Shown piece by piece: positions 11,674-22,988 of a stretch of 64,000 nt of DNA. Under the pieces are notes generated by a model. It did no database searches and was not told the DNA's origin. It worked only from the letters and a program-made list of their open reading frames with translations. Both the position numbers and the translations under genes were made by a program. This DNA is from Dryococelus australis (lineage: Eukaryota; Arthropoda; Insecta; Phasmatodea; Phasmatidae), in assembly GCA_029891345.1 (NCBI GenBank), contig CM057005.1, forward strand, positions 60,281,760-60,345,759, read 5' to 3'. How positions within the stretch are numbered: the first letter of the stretch is position 1; every line of letters begins with the position of its first letter.

Positions 11674-12531
11674 GTGTTCGCGGTTTGTTCACACTTTTAG
11701 AATTAAACCTTACAAAAATCACCCCATGTGTGATGTGTTTGGGACTTTTCTAAATATATAATGTAGGCCTATCTCAAAAATTTTATAATTCTTTTTAACG
11801 TAGTCATTATATTTTTTTTTGTAAATATGAACTTTAAATTAATCTTTGTTTGTAAATTATAATAATTCATTTGTAATTAGTATGAATAAAATCAGGAGGA
11901 AGTAGGTGTATTGATAATGGCCCGATATAAATAGGTCTTGGGCAAAATATTATTACAGTGAGCGCGTACGAATGCATCGCGCTGTCCCTTTGGTGTAATT
12001 TTTGGAGAATCGGTTAAGAGAGGGATGGACCCCCGCATTTTCTGTGAAATAGTTTGCGCGAATACACGTATCTCGGTAAATAAATGTTCTGCTAATACGA
12101 ATTTTTGTCAGGAAAGATTAAAAAAATAATCATTTATGCCTCTAATTACTTACTTTTGTCGTATTAAGTGCATTATTGGAGAAAACAATTCGCGGGAATG
12201 GTTAAGTAAGTAATGGGAAAAGTACAAAGATACGGGTAGTTTAATCTGTTGTCTTTCATCGCGTGTAATAAAACGCCACTGTTACACATCCAATCTGCAC
12301 AGTACAGCGTCACGACGGAAACACTGCACGCCTTGCGCGTAGGAGCGATGAGGCGCTAGGTGTGCGTGTTAGTGTCGCCCGTATCGCTCCCTCTCGTCTT
12401 GACCTTGGACGCGGGGTTCCCACGGGTGTCCACCGCATCCTTAAGCTTTGTTAACACGAGACGGAGGAATATCCTGGAAGTAGGAATTTTTAGCAAGGCT
12501 TCAGAAAAGCTGGAAGTAACCGTGAAGGGGT
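11674..12531 (+). mobile_element. Short TIR element, subfamily D, copy 3, with nested element C
   Basis: The left part (GTTCGCGGTTTGTTCACACTT onward) and the right part (GGAGGAATATCCTGGAAGTA, ending ACCGTGAAGGGG) match the two halves of the D copies at 24969-25391 and 61377-61803 read in reverse. The C element at 12018-12440 interrupts it at a TTAA. Without that insert it is about 430 bp. Confidence 0.8.
12018..12440 (+). mobile_element. TTAA-flanked TIR element, family C, copy 1 (piggyBac-type)
   Basis: TTAA flanks it at 12014-12017 and 12441-12444. The left end GAGAGGGATGGACCCC pairs loosely with the right end read in reverse, GGATGCGGTGGACACCC. The right half carries the CG-rich module CGGAAACACTGCACGCCTTG shared with 13940-14397, 47705-48060 and, in part, element P at 7647. 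It is inserted in a D element, so it is younger than that D copy. Confidence 0.75.
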
Positions 12532-12702
12532 TATACTCACATACTCTGTAGGATCAGGAAAGGCATGCAGTCTGGACCACTGTACAATTATCCCACGGGA
12601 AGGTGTCTGGCAGGCAGTAATTAAAACCGCGAGAAAACAAGTTGGCAGCTGAAGCCTCAGACTGGGTCAAAACTTGCAGGGAGGTCAGTGCTAAGTGGAG
12701 AG
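12532..12702. other. Unassigned sequence between D and S elements
   Basis: About 170 bp of moderate GC content. No repeat partner or coding motif recognised. Confidence 0.4.
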
Positions 12703-12918
12703 AGTGAGTGAAGTGATTTGAATAGTCTTGATAGCCAATGAGGTGTGTGTGTGGAGCAGAAAGGAATGACAGGGCGGGGGAAACGGGAGATCCCCCGACC
12801 AGCGGCATCGTCCGGTACGATTCTCAATTTCGAAAAATCGGGAACGACTCCGCCGGCAATCGAACCCGGTTCTCCTGGGTGGGAGGCGAGTGGTCTAACC
12901 ACTACGCCACCGCGGCCC
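12703..12918 (-). mobile_element. tRNA-derived SINE, family S, copy 3
   Basis: Minus-strand head GGCCGCGGTGGCGTAGTGG with B-box GGTTCGATTGCCGGCGG, the clearest tRNA-like head of this family in the window. The distal tail half has diverged or lost sequence relative to copies 1 and 2. I could not see target duplications. Confidence 0.8.
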
Positions 12919-13939
12919 CTTCGCTACACAAGGCAGGTCTGTAACCATTTTCACGTTGACCTGAGTTTATGAAAAACACTCCTAAATCACCTTTTACCTA
13001 CTGAAGTTCCATGTTTGAATCTCTGATAAGTCATGCGTGTGTGTGTGTGTGTGTGGCGTTTACAGATGTAAATCTACATAGTGTATTATATTACTTAATT
13101 TGTTTCTTCATTAATTTCCTGCCACGAAATTAAGGTATTTTACGAACATTTGATTAAACATTCTACTTAATTGAGAACTTATAGCCTACGCATAACAATA
13201 ATTTTTTTCGAATACGAACGCCCCATAATTTACATTGCATGACATCAAGACTGTTGTTTGTTACACAGTTTAATATTATTGACACTACCTCTCAATAGTT
13301 AGCGCTTATGTCTCGTACTGAACAAACATATTTTGTATACTTTCTCAGTTGATTTGCTAGTCTTTGTCATATTTACATTTCATACGGTCTCTGCGTTTAT
13401 TCACCCTTTAACGTACTATCCCGAGTATACTCGTTCATGTCTGACGTATTGCAAAATAGGTAAAATCATGGTCGGTGCTGTACAATGTCAGAAGCTAAGC
13501 ACCAATGCAAATAGCGCATTTTTCCTGGTGAATGCTATTGGTTGCTGCTCGTACACCAAAATGTTATCATTGGTTACTGCGGATGCCGTGGACCAATACA
13601 AATTATTTACGTATGTTAAGTCACGTAAGTTATAACAAGGAATTATTAAGTGCTTGTCAGGCCAAAAATCTCCTCTTTTGCAACACCTAAACGGGTAATT
13701 TAAGGGGTTAAATAAAAGCGTGGTAATCAGTAGTGGTTATATTCGGCTCATATCGCCATGGTCTTGTAGCTGCAGATGATGTTTTTCCTGTGCGCATCTA
13801 TGTCCATATACGTCGGGGATCATCGTGCCCGAGTATCGAGATCATTCACACGACTGCGGTCAAAGCAGATTTGTAGATGCTGCTTGAAAACATTAAGACA
13901 GCATGATGAAAATTATATCGTGTAAAATTTGAATCTTAA
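12919..13939. other. AT-rich sequence with a GT microsatellite
   Basis: A (GT)n run of about 10 units lies at 13035-13055. The open frame at 13333-13635 (100 aa) has no recognised motif. Nothing else is seen. Confidence 0.45.
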
Positions 13940-14397
13940 GAGCTGGATGAACCCCGCGTCCAAGGTCAAGAAGCGAGGGAGCGATACGGTCGACACTAAC
14001 ACGCACGCCTGGTGCCTCATCGCTCTTACGCGCAAGGCGTGCAGTGTTTCCGTTCGCGACGCTCTACTGTGCAAATTAGATCTGTAACATCGGGGTTTGA
14101 TTACACGCGATGAAAGACCACAGATTAAACTACGCCCGTATCTTTGTGCATTTCTCTTGAGGAAACTGCGTAGGCAAGCTTTAAAAATGCGATATTTTAC
14201 CATTTACACGAATTTTTCTTCTTCAAGAATACACTTAATATGACAAAAGTAAAAAATTAGGGTGATATATATAATATATATATATATTTTTTTTTTCTTT
14301 TCTGACAAAAAGTCGTATTAGAAAAACATTTATTTACCGAGATACGCGCATTAGCGCAAACAACTATACCACAAAAAATGCGGGATCCATCCCACTC
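13940..14397 (-). mobile_element. TTAA-flanked TIR element, family C, copy 2
   Basis: TTAA flanks it at 13936-13939 and 14398-14401. The left end is GAGCTGGATGAACCCCGC; the right end read in reverse is GAGTGGGATGGATCCCGC. These 18-bp ends match at most positions and define the family termini. It is 458 bp, in reverse orientation to copy 1, with a TA-rich stretch near 14262-14288 and no coding capacity. Confidence 0.85.
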
Positions 14398-14401
14398 TTA
14401 A

Positions 14402-16402
14402 TTTAATCATTGCAATTTCTACTAACAGTTCCTTACAACTGTCGATATGCGTCAGCAGGAACATAGTTCCACGGCCATGAAGGGTTCCCTTGTGGGAACA
14501 TATAGAAATAGTCATTCTGTAAGCTTTTAGACACCAGAAGCCTTGTGTATGTAAGCAACCTTCACGTGTTTTCTTATTTATTAATGCACCGATCAGTATT
14601 AGAAACCCCAAATCTTTTGGATAACTGAAGGTAAGGGTGGACCCAACCAAATCCACTATTCCCATCACTATAATGTCCACGTCTTTGCACAACGTTCATG
14701 AGACTTGTATTTTAAAGGAGTCCCATATGTGGAATGCGGCGTTTTAAACTTTACCCGTAGTGTATGTCACGACCTTTATCCTTTTTCCGTCACCGCATCA
14801 CCCCAGAGATCAGCGCACGTTCGTTTTACCTTTCCCAGCAGCTCTTTTCGCTGGCGAGTTTGAAATTATCGGTCGCAAGCGTACGTGACCTATAGTGTAG
14901 AGACAGAAGATTCCAACGAGGCTTCGGACTCTTATTCCTGTCATTGCAATCATAAATGAAACTTTCTGCTTCTGTTTAGTTTCTCTCTTGTGTTTCCGTC
15001 TATGCTGGCACGTAAATGTCAAAATTCGACGATAAATATTTAAATTAATTTTTTTAGATGGTCAATTTTCTAAGTGTTAGGACGGCGTAGGTGCCTACTT
15101 GGAAATGAGGGAACTTGAGTGCACTGTTGGAAAATGTCATAAGACGAAATTTGGCATAAACGTAAACTTCCATTACCTGAGTATCAATTAGGACAGTAAA
15201 AAGGCACTGTCTGTGGAAAAAAAAAAAAATTAATTTTAGTTTTTTTACAGTTTCATCAAAATTTGTTCAACGGTTCGCGATAAAGGAAACATGCCCAGGA
15301 TATTTTGAAGGAACACAGGGAGAGAAATTAATGTGAAGTAAAGAGGAAGAGAAAGTAGTGTCATGAGAAGTTTAATTAAATATTCTGAATGCAAGTAAAT
15401 TTGTGAAGTTTGTCAACAAATCTAATAAAATATTCTACTTATTTGTAAATCTTCTAAAACTTTTGAACAATGCGAATCGATTATACTCAATTAATTTTCG
15501 ATCAAATTGATTAGATGTTTATATATACTCAAAATATTTTATTTTAAAAATCAATTTTTTCGTGTGGTAAAAATTTGCCTTTATCAAGATTTTCGAATTA
15601 TTCTCGGTTGATGCCAGTTAAAAAGAGAGAAAAATACTTTCGTTTAAATCGATTCAGTGTTTGTTTATGGCGAAAAAGTTTCTCACGATGGTCTGTATAG
15701 TAATAAATACTCTTATGTATTTAATGTAATTATGGTAGTGTTAAAAAAAACTAAACATTTTGAAATATGGTTATTTTCCTATAAGTTGTATACGTGCTTA
15801 ATTTTACTTTGTGTATCATTTAAAGCTCAAGTAAAGTGTTAATTCTCATCAAAAGATTGGAATGTATATATATAAGAAAGTTATTTTAATTAGAAATTTG
15901 TTAGAAAATGGTAACTTCGGCCAGAAAGCAGTATCTCACGTTCCGAATATTTTAATTTATTGAAAAAGTTATGGAAAAATAACCACAAAGATATTTGAAT
16001 TTTTATTGATGGGTCCAAACTATGCAGCTTTACTAAAGGGTTATCCTGAATTCTAGGTACAAACTTTGTGAAATGATTCGTTATCTAAAATGAGGTAGAA
16101 AATATGACACGGCCTATGACCCAACGCTATTATTAAAGGAGAGTGACACCCTTGAAAGTTAGGAATTAGAATTAGTTATTTGTAAAATATTCATAAACTA
16201 CGTGATATGAAATGACACGTTCGTGAACAATGTTAACCTGATTTGATATCTGCCATCTGTAGACATTTCGCAGGCAATATCATCGCCCGTCAGTATAAAA
16301 TTAGAGGTGTCATGTTGTCGGTCAATAACTTGGCACCCCACGATGTTACCTATATATATAACAAGTCACGTTGTTAGAGGAAGATAGTCGTACAGACTGT
16401 TA
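14402..16402. other. AT-rich unique sequence, no gene seen
   Basis: The frame at 14351-14692 (113 aa, minus) starts inside the C element and shows no family I recognise. The remainder is AT-rich with short A and T runs. Confidence 0.45.
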
Positions 16403-16631
16403 TAGGATGTTCACGGTAAAGTGAGCAGTTTTGAAGCCGTAATTACTTTTCCTTTCAGCCATTTTTCATCCTTTCACTTTTTAAATGAATATTGCCATGT
16501 AAGTAATAAACAAAGTGTGTATATTCCACTGCATTTCGAATTTGAAGTCTAAGGCCAAACGAACATATATTTATTGAATATTATTCCAAAGGAGAAGGCT
16601 TCCAAAAGTGCTCAGTTGACCGTGAATATCG
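16403..16631 (-). mobile_element. Short TIR element, subfamily B, copy 2
   Basis: The left end is TAGGATGTTCACGGTAAAG after TA. The right end is diverged (CAGTTGACCGTGAATA). The interior matches 11432-11669 over most of its length, including GTAAGTAATAAACAAAGTGT. Confidence 0.75.
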
Positions 16632-17419
16632 TCACATATTTAAGGAAACAACCGAACACGTGTGTTTTTTTTCCAACTATTGTAAAGGCACTGCGAACAG
16701 ACTGTACACACAAATGCATGTCTTACTGCGCAGACGATAAAGTTGGCGTGGAAAGACGACGAGGAATGAAAATTGTAGCGTGCATACATTATTACACTGA
16801 GAAAATGCCTTGTTCCACGCAACGAAACTTTCGTTTGAAATGCTGCCACGAAATGAATACTGTTGTTCCGATATTTTTTTCCCAACGAAAGAGTTTACAT
16901 CTCCGTGTTGTGCTAGTTCTTATGTTTTTTTTTTACCTTAACTCACATCTATGTTTAGTTTGATAATAGCTGCGTGCTTGTCTGCTATGCAAGAAGTGAT
17001 TTGTCTTTTAAAATAAATAACTGGTTTTGTTTAAAAAACTCCCCCCCACCTTGAATACCTGATATTTCCTATGCGTGCAAAGAAGACGTCATATTTGCAA
17101 CTCGAAGCGCCCATTACTTACATTCGCCCTGTGTCCGGGACTGCTGCTTCACCTCGGAGGTCACGTTGCGGCAGGATTAACCATATGACGTCACGGAATT
17201 ATTCCCGACCGTTGCAGAAGCACGAGTTGTGTTTGTTGCGGCATGCGGAAACTCTTAGCGGCGCGCGGGGTCGTAATTTCACGCGAGTTCATCGGCTTTC
17301 AGCTCGGGAGAAAACTAGGTGCTCGCGGCGGAGTGCCTCGCCCAACGCCGTGGGAGGAATACAGTATGCTCGCAACTGAAATGTTTATTATTTTTAAAAT
17401 CCTCACGAAGTGTTGCGTA
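16632..17419. other. Unique sequence with a CpG-rich patch
   Basis: The 17080-17380 part is much richer in CpG than its surroundings. It contains GACGTCA at about 17087 and the perfect palindrome TGACGTCA at about 17188, a CREB/ATF-type site. The overlapping frames at 16574-16963 and 17071-17379 show no recognised domain. It could be a promoter or first-exon remnant, but nothing confirms this. Confidence 0.3.
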
Positions 17420-17660
17420 GTCTATTCGCAGTTTCCTCACACTTTTTCGATCAAAACTTTGAAAACTCACCCCATGCATGATGTGCCTGATTCTTCCTTG
17501 ATATATCACGCATCGTAATCGTTCAATACTTGTGTCAACGTAAAAGTAATTTTTTTTATATATTGGATATATACTTATATTTTACTAATAAATTATAATA
17601 TTAATTTTTTAATTTAAAATGAACTATACAGGGAGAAAATAAGCGTATTGTTAGTGCCTA
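17420..17660 (+). mobile_element. Short TIR element, subfamily D, copy 4 (left part only)
   Basis: Begins near CTATTCGCAGTTTCCTCACA and follows the D copies through GGGAGAAAATAAGCGTATTG and TTAGTGCCTA. It then stops at a TA where the subfamily-A copy at 17661 is inserted. The other half of D is not found beyond that insertion, so it was lost. Confidence 0.7.
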
Positions 17661-18087
17661 AATGCTGTTCACGGTAAAATGACCACTTTTGAAAGCCCTG
17701 CTTGAGATCTACCTATATGCACGCTGTGTATTATTCCGTCTTATGTAAAATTAACATTGTAATGGGCCTCATCACTTTGTTCATACGTCGGTCGAGTGAA
17801 ACTGAGAAATTATTTAAAAAATATAAAATATTTTACAAGCCGGCTCATGTTCACAATTAGACGTATTATAAGAAAAACAGAAAGCGAAATAAATAATTTA
17901 AGTTATCACAAATTGTTACCTAAAATTTTTTTATTCGGCGTTAAAATATGGATCTATTTTCCGTCCACCGTTACCGACTTTACTGAGCTTATGTCACTCG
18001 GTGCGCCCGTTAAAATATATGCGGGTAGGAAAAGTTACTTTTTACCAAGGTTGGTTTTAATGTGCTCACTTTGTCGTGAACACTCTT
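17661..18087 (+). mobile_element. Short TIR element, subfamily A, copy 3
   Basis: A 427-bp copy starting AATGCTGTTCACGGTAAAAT and ending GTCGTGAACACTCTT. The interior includes the subfamily-A hallmark GCTTGAGATCTACC and GTTAAAATATATGCGGGTAGG. Its insertion point is the TGCCTA of a D element. Confidence 0.85.
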
Positions 18088-18588
18088 TGGGTAGGTCACT
18101 GCCACATTTCACGATATCGCTTTCAAAAACACACCACATTGTCCGTTTTTGCCCGAGATACATTTCAACAAAAACATTTTAAAAAAAATTTAAATACCCT
18201 AAAAAATGTCGGGAAATTAAGATTTATAGCCACAGCAAAGTCAGGAACTCTTTTAAAGTTATTCTACATGATTTTTTTTTTTTTTTTAATTTTCATTTTC
18301 ATAAAACATTTTGTGTTTTTTTTTGTACTCGAAAGCAATAGTTCATGTAATACTTCGTGCATAAAATATTTTAGTACTTATTTAATACTTTTACGATTAT
18401 TTTTGTCAACTCATTTGTTCACATTGCTATCATGGCATCTTGAGGAAAAAATGGGAGCCTATGTTTCCGCCACAGAGAATAAATTAACTTACGCAATATT
18501 GGTTTCTCCGTTAAACTATATACGTTATTGGAACCTGCAGCTGTTTCATCATGACTAATATCGCAAACTGACTAAAGAAAGCTGCATA
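18088..18588. other. AT-rich sequence, no gene seen
   Basis: Open frame 18076-18558 (160 aa, plus) runs through poly(T) and is phenylalanine-rich. I see no domain and treat it as incidental. Confidence 0.4.
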
Positions 18589-18828
18589 TAGGCTATTCAC
18601 GGTAAAGTGAGCACTTTTGAAAGCACTCCCATTTGGAACAATAGTCAATAAATATGTTTTATTGCAGCCCTAGATGTTAACTTCTGAGTGCGGTTGAATA
18701 AACACGCTGTGTTTATTATTTACATGGCAATATTTATTTTAAAATATGGTTAAAGGGGTAAGAAATATCTGAAAGGAAAAAAAAATAATTAGCGCCTCAA
18801 ATGTGCTCACTTTACCGTGAACAGCCTA
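18589..18828 (+). mobile_element. Short TIR element, subfamily B, copy 3
   Basis: A 240-bp element with the ends TAGGCTATTCACGGTAAAG and CTTTACCGTGAACAGCCTA, preceded by TA. It is in the opposite orientation to copies 1 and 2. Confidence 0.85.
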
Positions 18829-19219
18829 CATACAGATTCTGGCAGTAGGCGTGGCCACTCACCACGTAAATAAAAGCGGCAAGTCGTCAGGAAGACGAAT
18901 CACCCCCCCCCCCCCCCAACATCATGAAATGTCTTCACGCGCAATCGAGCTGTGCTTTCTTCGACCTATAGTGATTCCGGCTCGTGCAGCGTAGACGCTT
19001 GCAACAGAGCCCTTTGGATATAAAATGAGAATTATTTGTACAGCTTTCAAGATATGTCCACAAGCTCGTCCCTTTGTCCAGACCATTGCAAACTCCGCCA
19101 GAGCAACTTAATCATACGTAAACAAAACAAATATACAAACTATTAAAATGGACTGTGTCCGCAGCCTGTGGCCATTACAAAGTTAAAAACATTGGCATGT
19201 CAAAAGTCCTGGGATAACA
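18829..19219. other. Short unassigned stretch with poly(C) run
   Basis: A run of about 15 C lies near 18903-18917. Nothing else recognised before the LTR-like copy. Confidence 0.4.
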
Positions 19220-19223
19220 GTAT

Positions 19224-20119
19224 TGTTATATGAGAGAGGACGCCTAGAGGGGCGTATCTGAGTTTGTGTGAGATGGTCATAATAAATAAAATAAAATAAA
19301 CTTAATTTGATTTCTAATTTATTCACTCTGCTACGATATATAACATTACATTATGTGTCTCCAATTTTCCGTTTTTTATTTAACAGTGAGCGCAATATTT
19401 TATGTCTATTTCAACTCTAACGTTCTTCTTAATGTCTCCCTTGCTTTTATAATGTCTTTCACTCGCGCATTTAGTCAAGTAGTCCAGCCTGCCAGTCGCA
19501 CACTCTACTGCCTGATACTTGCAGTCGCAGACTCCCCTTCCGCCGGTCACTGGTCGCCTTCTATCGCTCGGAACTCAGCCACTCATTCATTTAGTCAAGT
19601 AGTCCAGCCTGCCAGTCGCACACTCTACTGCCTGATACTTGCAGTCGCAGACTCCCCTTCCGCCGGTCACTGGTCGCCTTCTATCGCTCTGAACTCAGCC
19701 ACTCATTCATTTAGTCAAGTAGTACAGCCTGCCAGTCTCACACTCTACTGCCTGATACTTGCAGTCGCAGACTACCCTTCCGCCGGTCATTTGTCGCATT
19801 CTATCGCTCGGAACTCAGCCACTCATTCATTTATCCACTCCAACTCAACTCGCGGCCCGGAGGACTGCCGTGGCATTTATAGAGCTCGCCGTGACATCTG
19901 GAATGTTCAGCGCACCCCGAGTCGCGCTGAGAGAACGAGGTCATTACTACAGCGCATTCTTCATAAATCGGCCGAAAACAATACGACCAGAGCCCGCGGC
20001 GCGCGGCTGTAATTCTAAACCCGCCATTGTCTTTCATTCCGCCGTCGCTATCGTGTGACAACTCTCTGTCCTGCTCTTCCACTCGCCCACGCACGAAGCG
20101 AAGCAGTGAACGCGCAACG
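19224..20119. mobile_element. Solo-LTR-like repeat, copy 2 (LTR retroelement fossil)
   Basis: An 896-bp block in opposite orientation to 1991-2721 and homologous along its length. It begins TGTTATATGAG and is flanked by GTAT at 19220-19223 and 20120-20123. The extra length compared with copy 1 comes mainly from tandem amplification of a 120-bp segment (19468-19827). The 219-aa open frame across this region follows that repeat (its 40-residue period is 120/3) and is not a gene. No internal retroelement genes are adjacent. Confidence 0.65.
19468..19827. repeat. Three tandem 120-bp units inside the LTR copy
   Basis: Units start at 19468, 19588 and 19708, each beginning CATTTAGTCAAGTAGT. Units 1 and 2 are almost identical; unit 3 carries several differences. 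The copy at 1991-2721 has only one corresponding unit, so the expansion occurred in this copy or its lineage. Confidence 0.9.
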
Positions 20120-20123
20120 GTAT

Positions 20124-21082
20124 GTAAAGGTAATTGTCGATGGCGTCAAACGTACCGTTACGTCTTGGATGATGCCCAGACCTGTATCGATTGTGCTCTG
20201 ACACCGCGTGAGTGAGGGTATGCTGGTTACGGAGCTGCATTGCAGACCTTCATGCACTCTACAAAAAAATGTTTGTACTTTTACAAGAAAAATCCTTGGA
20301 AGCCCAGTTTCGAAGAAAACCATTTGTGAAGCTACAAATAGTTTTCTTGAAAAATCTGCAAAACATATATTTGAAATAGGCACATAAAAAATGACAGCAT
20401 TGTATTATAACTTAAATTATTGAAAAGTATACATGAAATAATTTTTTTTCGTGTTGAGAACAAATATGATAAATTGATAACAGAGTATAACAAAAAAAAT
20501 CAAAATATAATTTAGAAAAAAATATTACACTATGACAGCACAGGAATTAGAACAAACCCTCCTTGTGTTATCAACTGCTCCCCTAACTACAACACCGACT
20601 CAACTGACGATGTTCATAATTATTTTTATAGTAAATATAACTGCCAGTACCTACAAAATGTTAACGAAGTTATTTTAATAAAAAGAATACATTTATTTAA
20701 TTTGAAAGTTCTGTGTAGCTAGTAAAAGTTAATAGTTAATGAGTAATACGGTTGCGTTTTATTGAAATTGTCGTTTTATTATAATTATTTGAGTTAATTT
20801 ATGTGGTTTACGTTATTCAAACATGCAATACATTTCTTTTTGCACGCAGCTGCACTTTAAACTACCTATAGTTTTTGCACGAACAGCTCTATACAGTTTG
20901 ACGCTGTTAAGTAACCGCCATTTTGCTGAAGCTCGCGGATACGGATCGGATCAGTGCAGTACAAACATTTCTTGAGGTGTATTACAAACACGGCCCGTGT
21001 AGTTTCACAAGAGTAATCTCTGTACTGTTACAACCGTTTGTAAAATTACAAACAATTTCTCAATAAAAATAACAAAATTTTT
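20124..21082. other. AT-rich sequence, no gene seen
   Basis: The AT-rich stretch around 20400-20800 holds no recognised feature. The end nearest the transposase remnant (20940-21082) has several short TTACAA/TTGTAA inverted motifs, whose meaning is unclear. Confidence 0.4.
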
Positions 21083-21470
21083 TTTTTTACAATGTGGACT
21101 TCACGTACTCCTACAACAATGGAATATTCCAGCAGGACAATGCAGGATAATGTACCGTGTCATTGGGCCATGTTGTCGGGTCGAGGATCATTCTGGAGAT
21201 TTACGACGACTGCTGTGGTCACCTATAGTTCACCCGATATGAAACCCATCGAGCACTTATGCGACGGGGTGGGAAGGTCCATTAGAACCCGAGGTCCTGC
21301 ACCAACAAATATCAGGGAGCTGTTGGTAGCTGTTAATACGGCTTGGGTAAATTTTCTCTTCACAGGTATTTCGCATATTTGTGGAATCGATGCCACGACG
21401 GGTAGCTGCAATTCGCCGGGCAAGAGACGAGCCTACACGATGCCAGACCTGTATCTTACGACTTTTCGCG
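21083..21470 (+). pseudogene. Tc1/mariner transposase, C-terminal remnant
   Basis: This is the last third of a Tc1-type DDE transposase, the nuclear enzyme that cuts and pastes its own element at TA sites. Visible blocks are GIFQQDN near 21121, QDNVPCHWA near 21148, SPDMKPIEHLCDGVGR near 21230 with the glutamate of the DDE triad in PIEH, and the terminal block ESMPRRVAAIRRAR near 21383. These lie in three different frames: the first shift follows the QQDN block, where GACAATGCAG and GATAATG look like a small duplication, and the second lies at about 21345-21381. The N-terminal DNA-binding domain and first catalytic aspartate are absent upstream, so the copy is both truncated and frameshifted. 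No TIRs were found around it. Confidence 0.75.
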
Positions 21471-21539
21471 TTGCAGTGTCTCTTCTCTATACCATTAACC
21501 AAGAATGAAAGTTTGCCGCGTCTAACACTTTATGCCCAA

Positions 21540-21955
21540 ATTGTAGGGTGGGTGGGGGGGGGGGGGGCTAGTTGGAATCGATAGTACCCCATTGGGAAGG
21601 GGACGAGTTATGGGTTGCCGAACGCACCATCCCATCCTCTTGGGGGGAGGGGGTTATGCTCCATGCTTAAGGTTCGTGTTTGCCATAGAAGTTGGGTTCG
21701 GATGTACCATAATTATCGTACACAAGTTCATATACCCATTTGTCGCGTACCCTCAAGGCTTACGTTTTAAGTCTTAATATCCCCATTGCAACTGCAGCAG
21801 GTGCCGGAGTTCCCAGACGACATTGCACCAAGGTTACTCCCTTCATCGACGGTGGCTTAGTCCGCAGATTCTGCGGGCCCGTCCCTGGTATTAAATTAAT
21901 GAAAGTATGATTGATATCTGCATAATGAGCGAAACCGGGGGGGGGGGGGGGTGAC
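21540..21955. repeat. G-tract-rich segment with a dispersed repeat (family E, copy 1)
   Basis: Three long G tracts lie at about 21546-21566, 21640-21654 and 21939-21952. Between them, about 21805-21905 (GTTCCCAGACGACATTGCAC to CCCTGGTATTAAAT) is shared with 28625-28740. The family is not recognised; it may be the tail of an old retroelement. Confidence 0.5.
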
Positions 21956-22120
21956 GCGCTGAACCGGATGTAGGTTAGGAAGAGTTTCACAGGGTTGCAC
22001 AGCTGTAGCGCCAAGTGAAACCTGTCTGGACCTAGTTGCGATACCGCACCGGTCTAGAACACCAGATCATAATTCATCATATTATTAAAATATTAAACGC
22101 AGTGGGAAAGGTCGACACAC

Positions 22121-22121
<1 letters not shown>

Positions 22122-22164
<43 letters not shown>
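22122..22164. repeat. Poly(A) tract
   Basis: An uninterrupted run of about 43 A. I see no SINE or LINE body immediately 5-prime of it that I could name. Confidence 0.9.
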
Positions 22165-22165
<1 letters not shown>

Positions 22166-22568
22166 GGACGTCAACTCGGACGATTCTAGAGCGCTTGACG
22201 TCACCACGTACACACAAACATGCCTCGATGGAAAATGAACTTAAGGGGTCCGCCTACACGGCACTTTAACTGCGTTCCATAATGTTCGAAATACGGGTTT
22301 TCTCTCGAAAATATTAATCATGCGACCAATGTGCGGCCACTCACAGGGACTGTTCCTTGCATCGTTTGGAGCAAAATATGTCATATACACGTGGGTCCTA
22401 TTTCCAATATTTACAGAGTAATTCGAAACATTTGAAAATTGACGAATAAAATAATCACGTTTTCAAAAGTAATTACAGTGATGTATTATCGGATCGTATT
22501 GTTTACAGTTGAGAATCACAATTGAGTCTAACAAGCTTACAAAATATGTTCCAAAATGTATCCTTTTA
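22165..22568. other. Unassigned sequence
   Basis: About 400 bp with no recognised gene or repeat. Confidence 0.4.
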
Positions 22569-22986
22569 TAGGCTGTTCACGGTAAAATGAGCACTTTTGA
22601 TAGCCCTGCTTAAGATCTACTTCTATGCCCGTTGTGTAACCTTCCGCCTTATGCAAAATTAACACTACCATGGGCTTTATCACTTTATTCAAGCGTCGGT
22701 CGAGTGAAACTGTGAACTTATTAGAAAAGTAAACTTTTTACAAATCTGCTCATTTTTACACTTCGCTGCATAAAAAAACAGAACGCGAAAGAAATAATTA
22801 AGTTATTACAAATGGTTTTTTAACTATTTTGATTCAACGTTAAGCTCTGAAACTACATTCTCACCAAAGTTACAAACTTTACTGGACGCATTTCACGCAG
22901 TGCGCTCGTTAAAATATATGAAGTCAGCGGCAGTGACTTTTTCTAAGGTTGATTACAAAAGTGCTCACTTTATCGTGAACAGCCTT
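22569..22986 (+). mobile_element. Short TIR element, subfamily A, copy 4 (full-length reference)
   Basis: A 418-bp copy with TA at both flanks (22567-22568, 22987-22988). The left end is TAGGCTGTTCACGGTAAAAT; the right end is TTTATCGTGAACAGCCTT. Ends pair over about 35 bp. It is the cleanest full-length A copy in the window. Confidence 0.9.
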
Positions 22987-22988
22987 TA

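Noticed and set aside
13333-13635. 100-aa plus-strand frame as a host gene
   Set aside because: It has no recognised motif and is within the length expected by chance over 64 kb. Nothing around it suggests splice structure.
17071-17379. 102-aa frame in the CpG-rich patch as a host exon
   Set aside because: Overlapping frames of similar length exist in the same patch, and I recognise no domain. Kept only as a possible regulatory patch.
19353-20012. Longest open frame in the window (219 aa, plus)
   Set aside because: It lies within an LTR-like repeat, and its internal 40-residue repeats simply follow the 120-bp tandem units. No domain and no homologue recognised.
1991-20119. The two LTR-like copies as the ends of one 18-kb retroelement
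   Set aside because: They are in opposite orientation, each has its own flanking 4-bp repeat, and the sequence between them contains no retroelement genes.
20253-21092. Possible mariner-type element bounded by CACTCTACAAAAAAATG and a CACATTGTAAAA-like end
   Set aside because: The match is mostly A-rich sequence, and TA duplications are lacking on the left.
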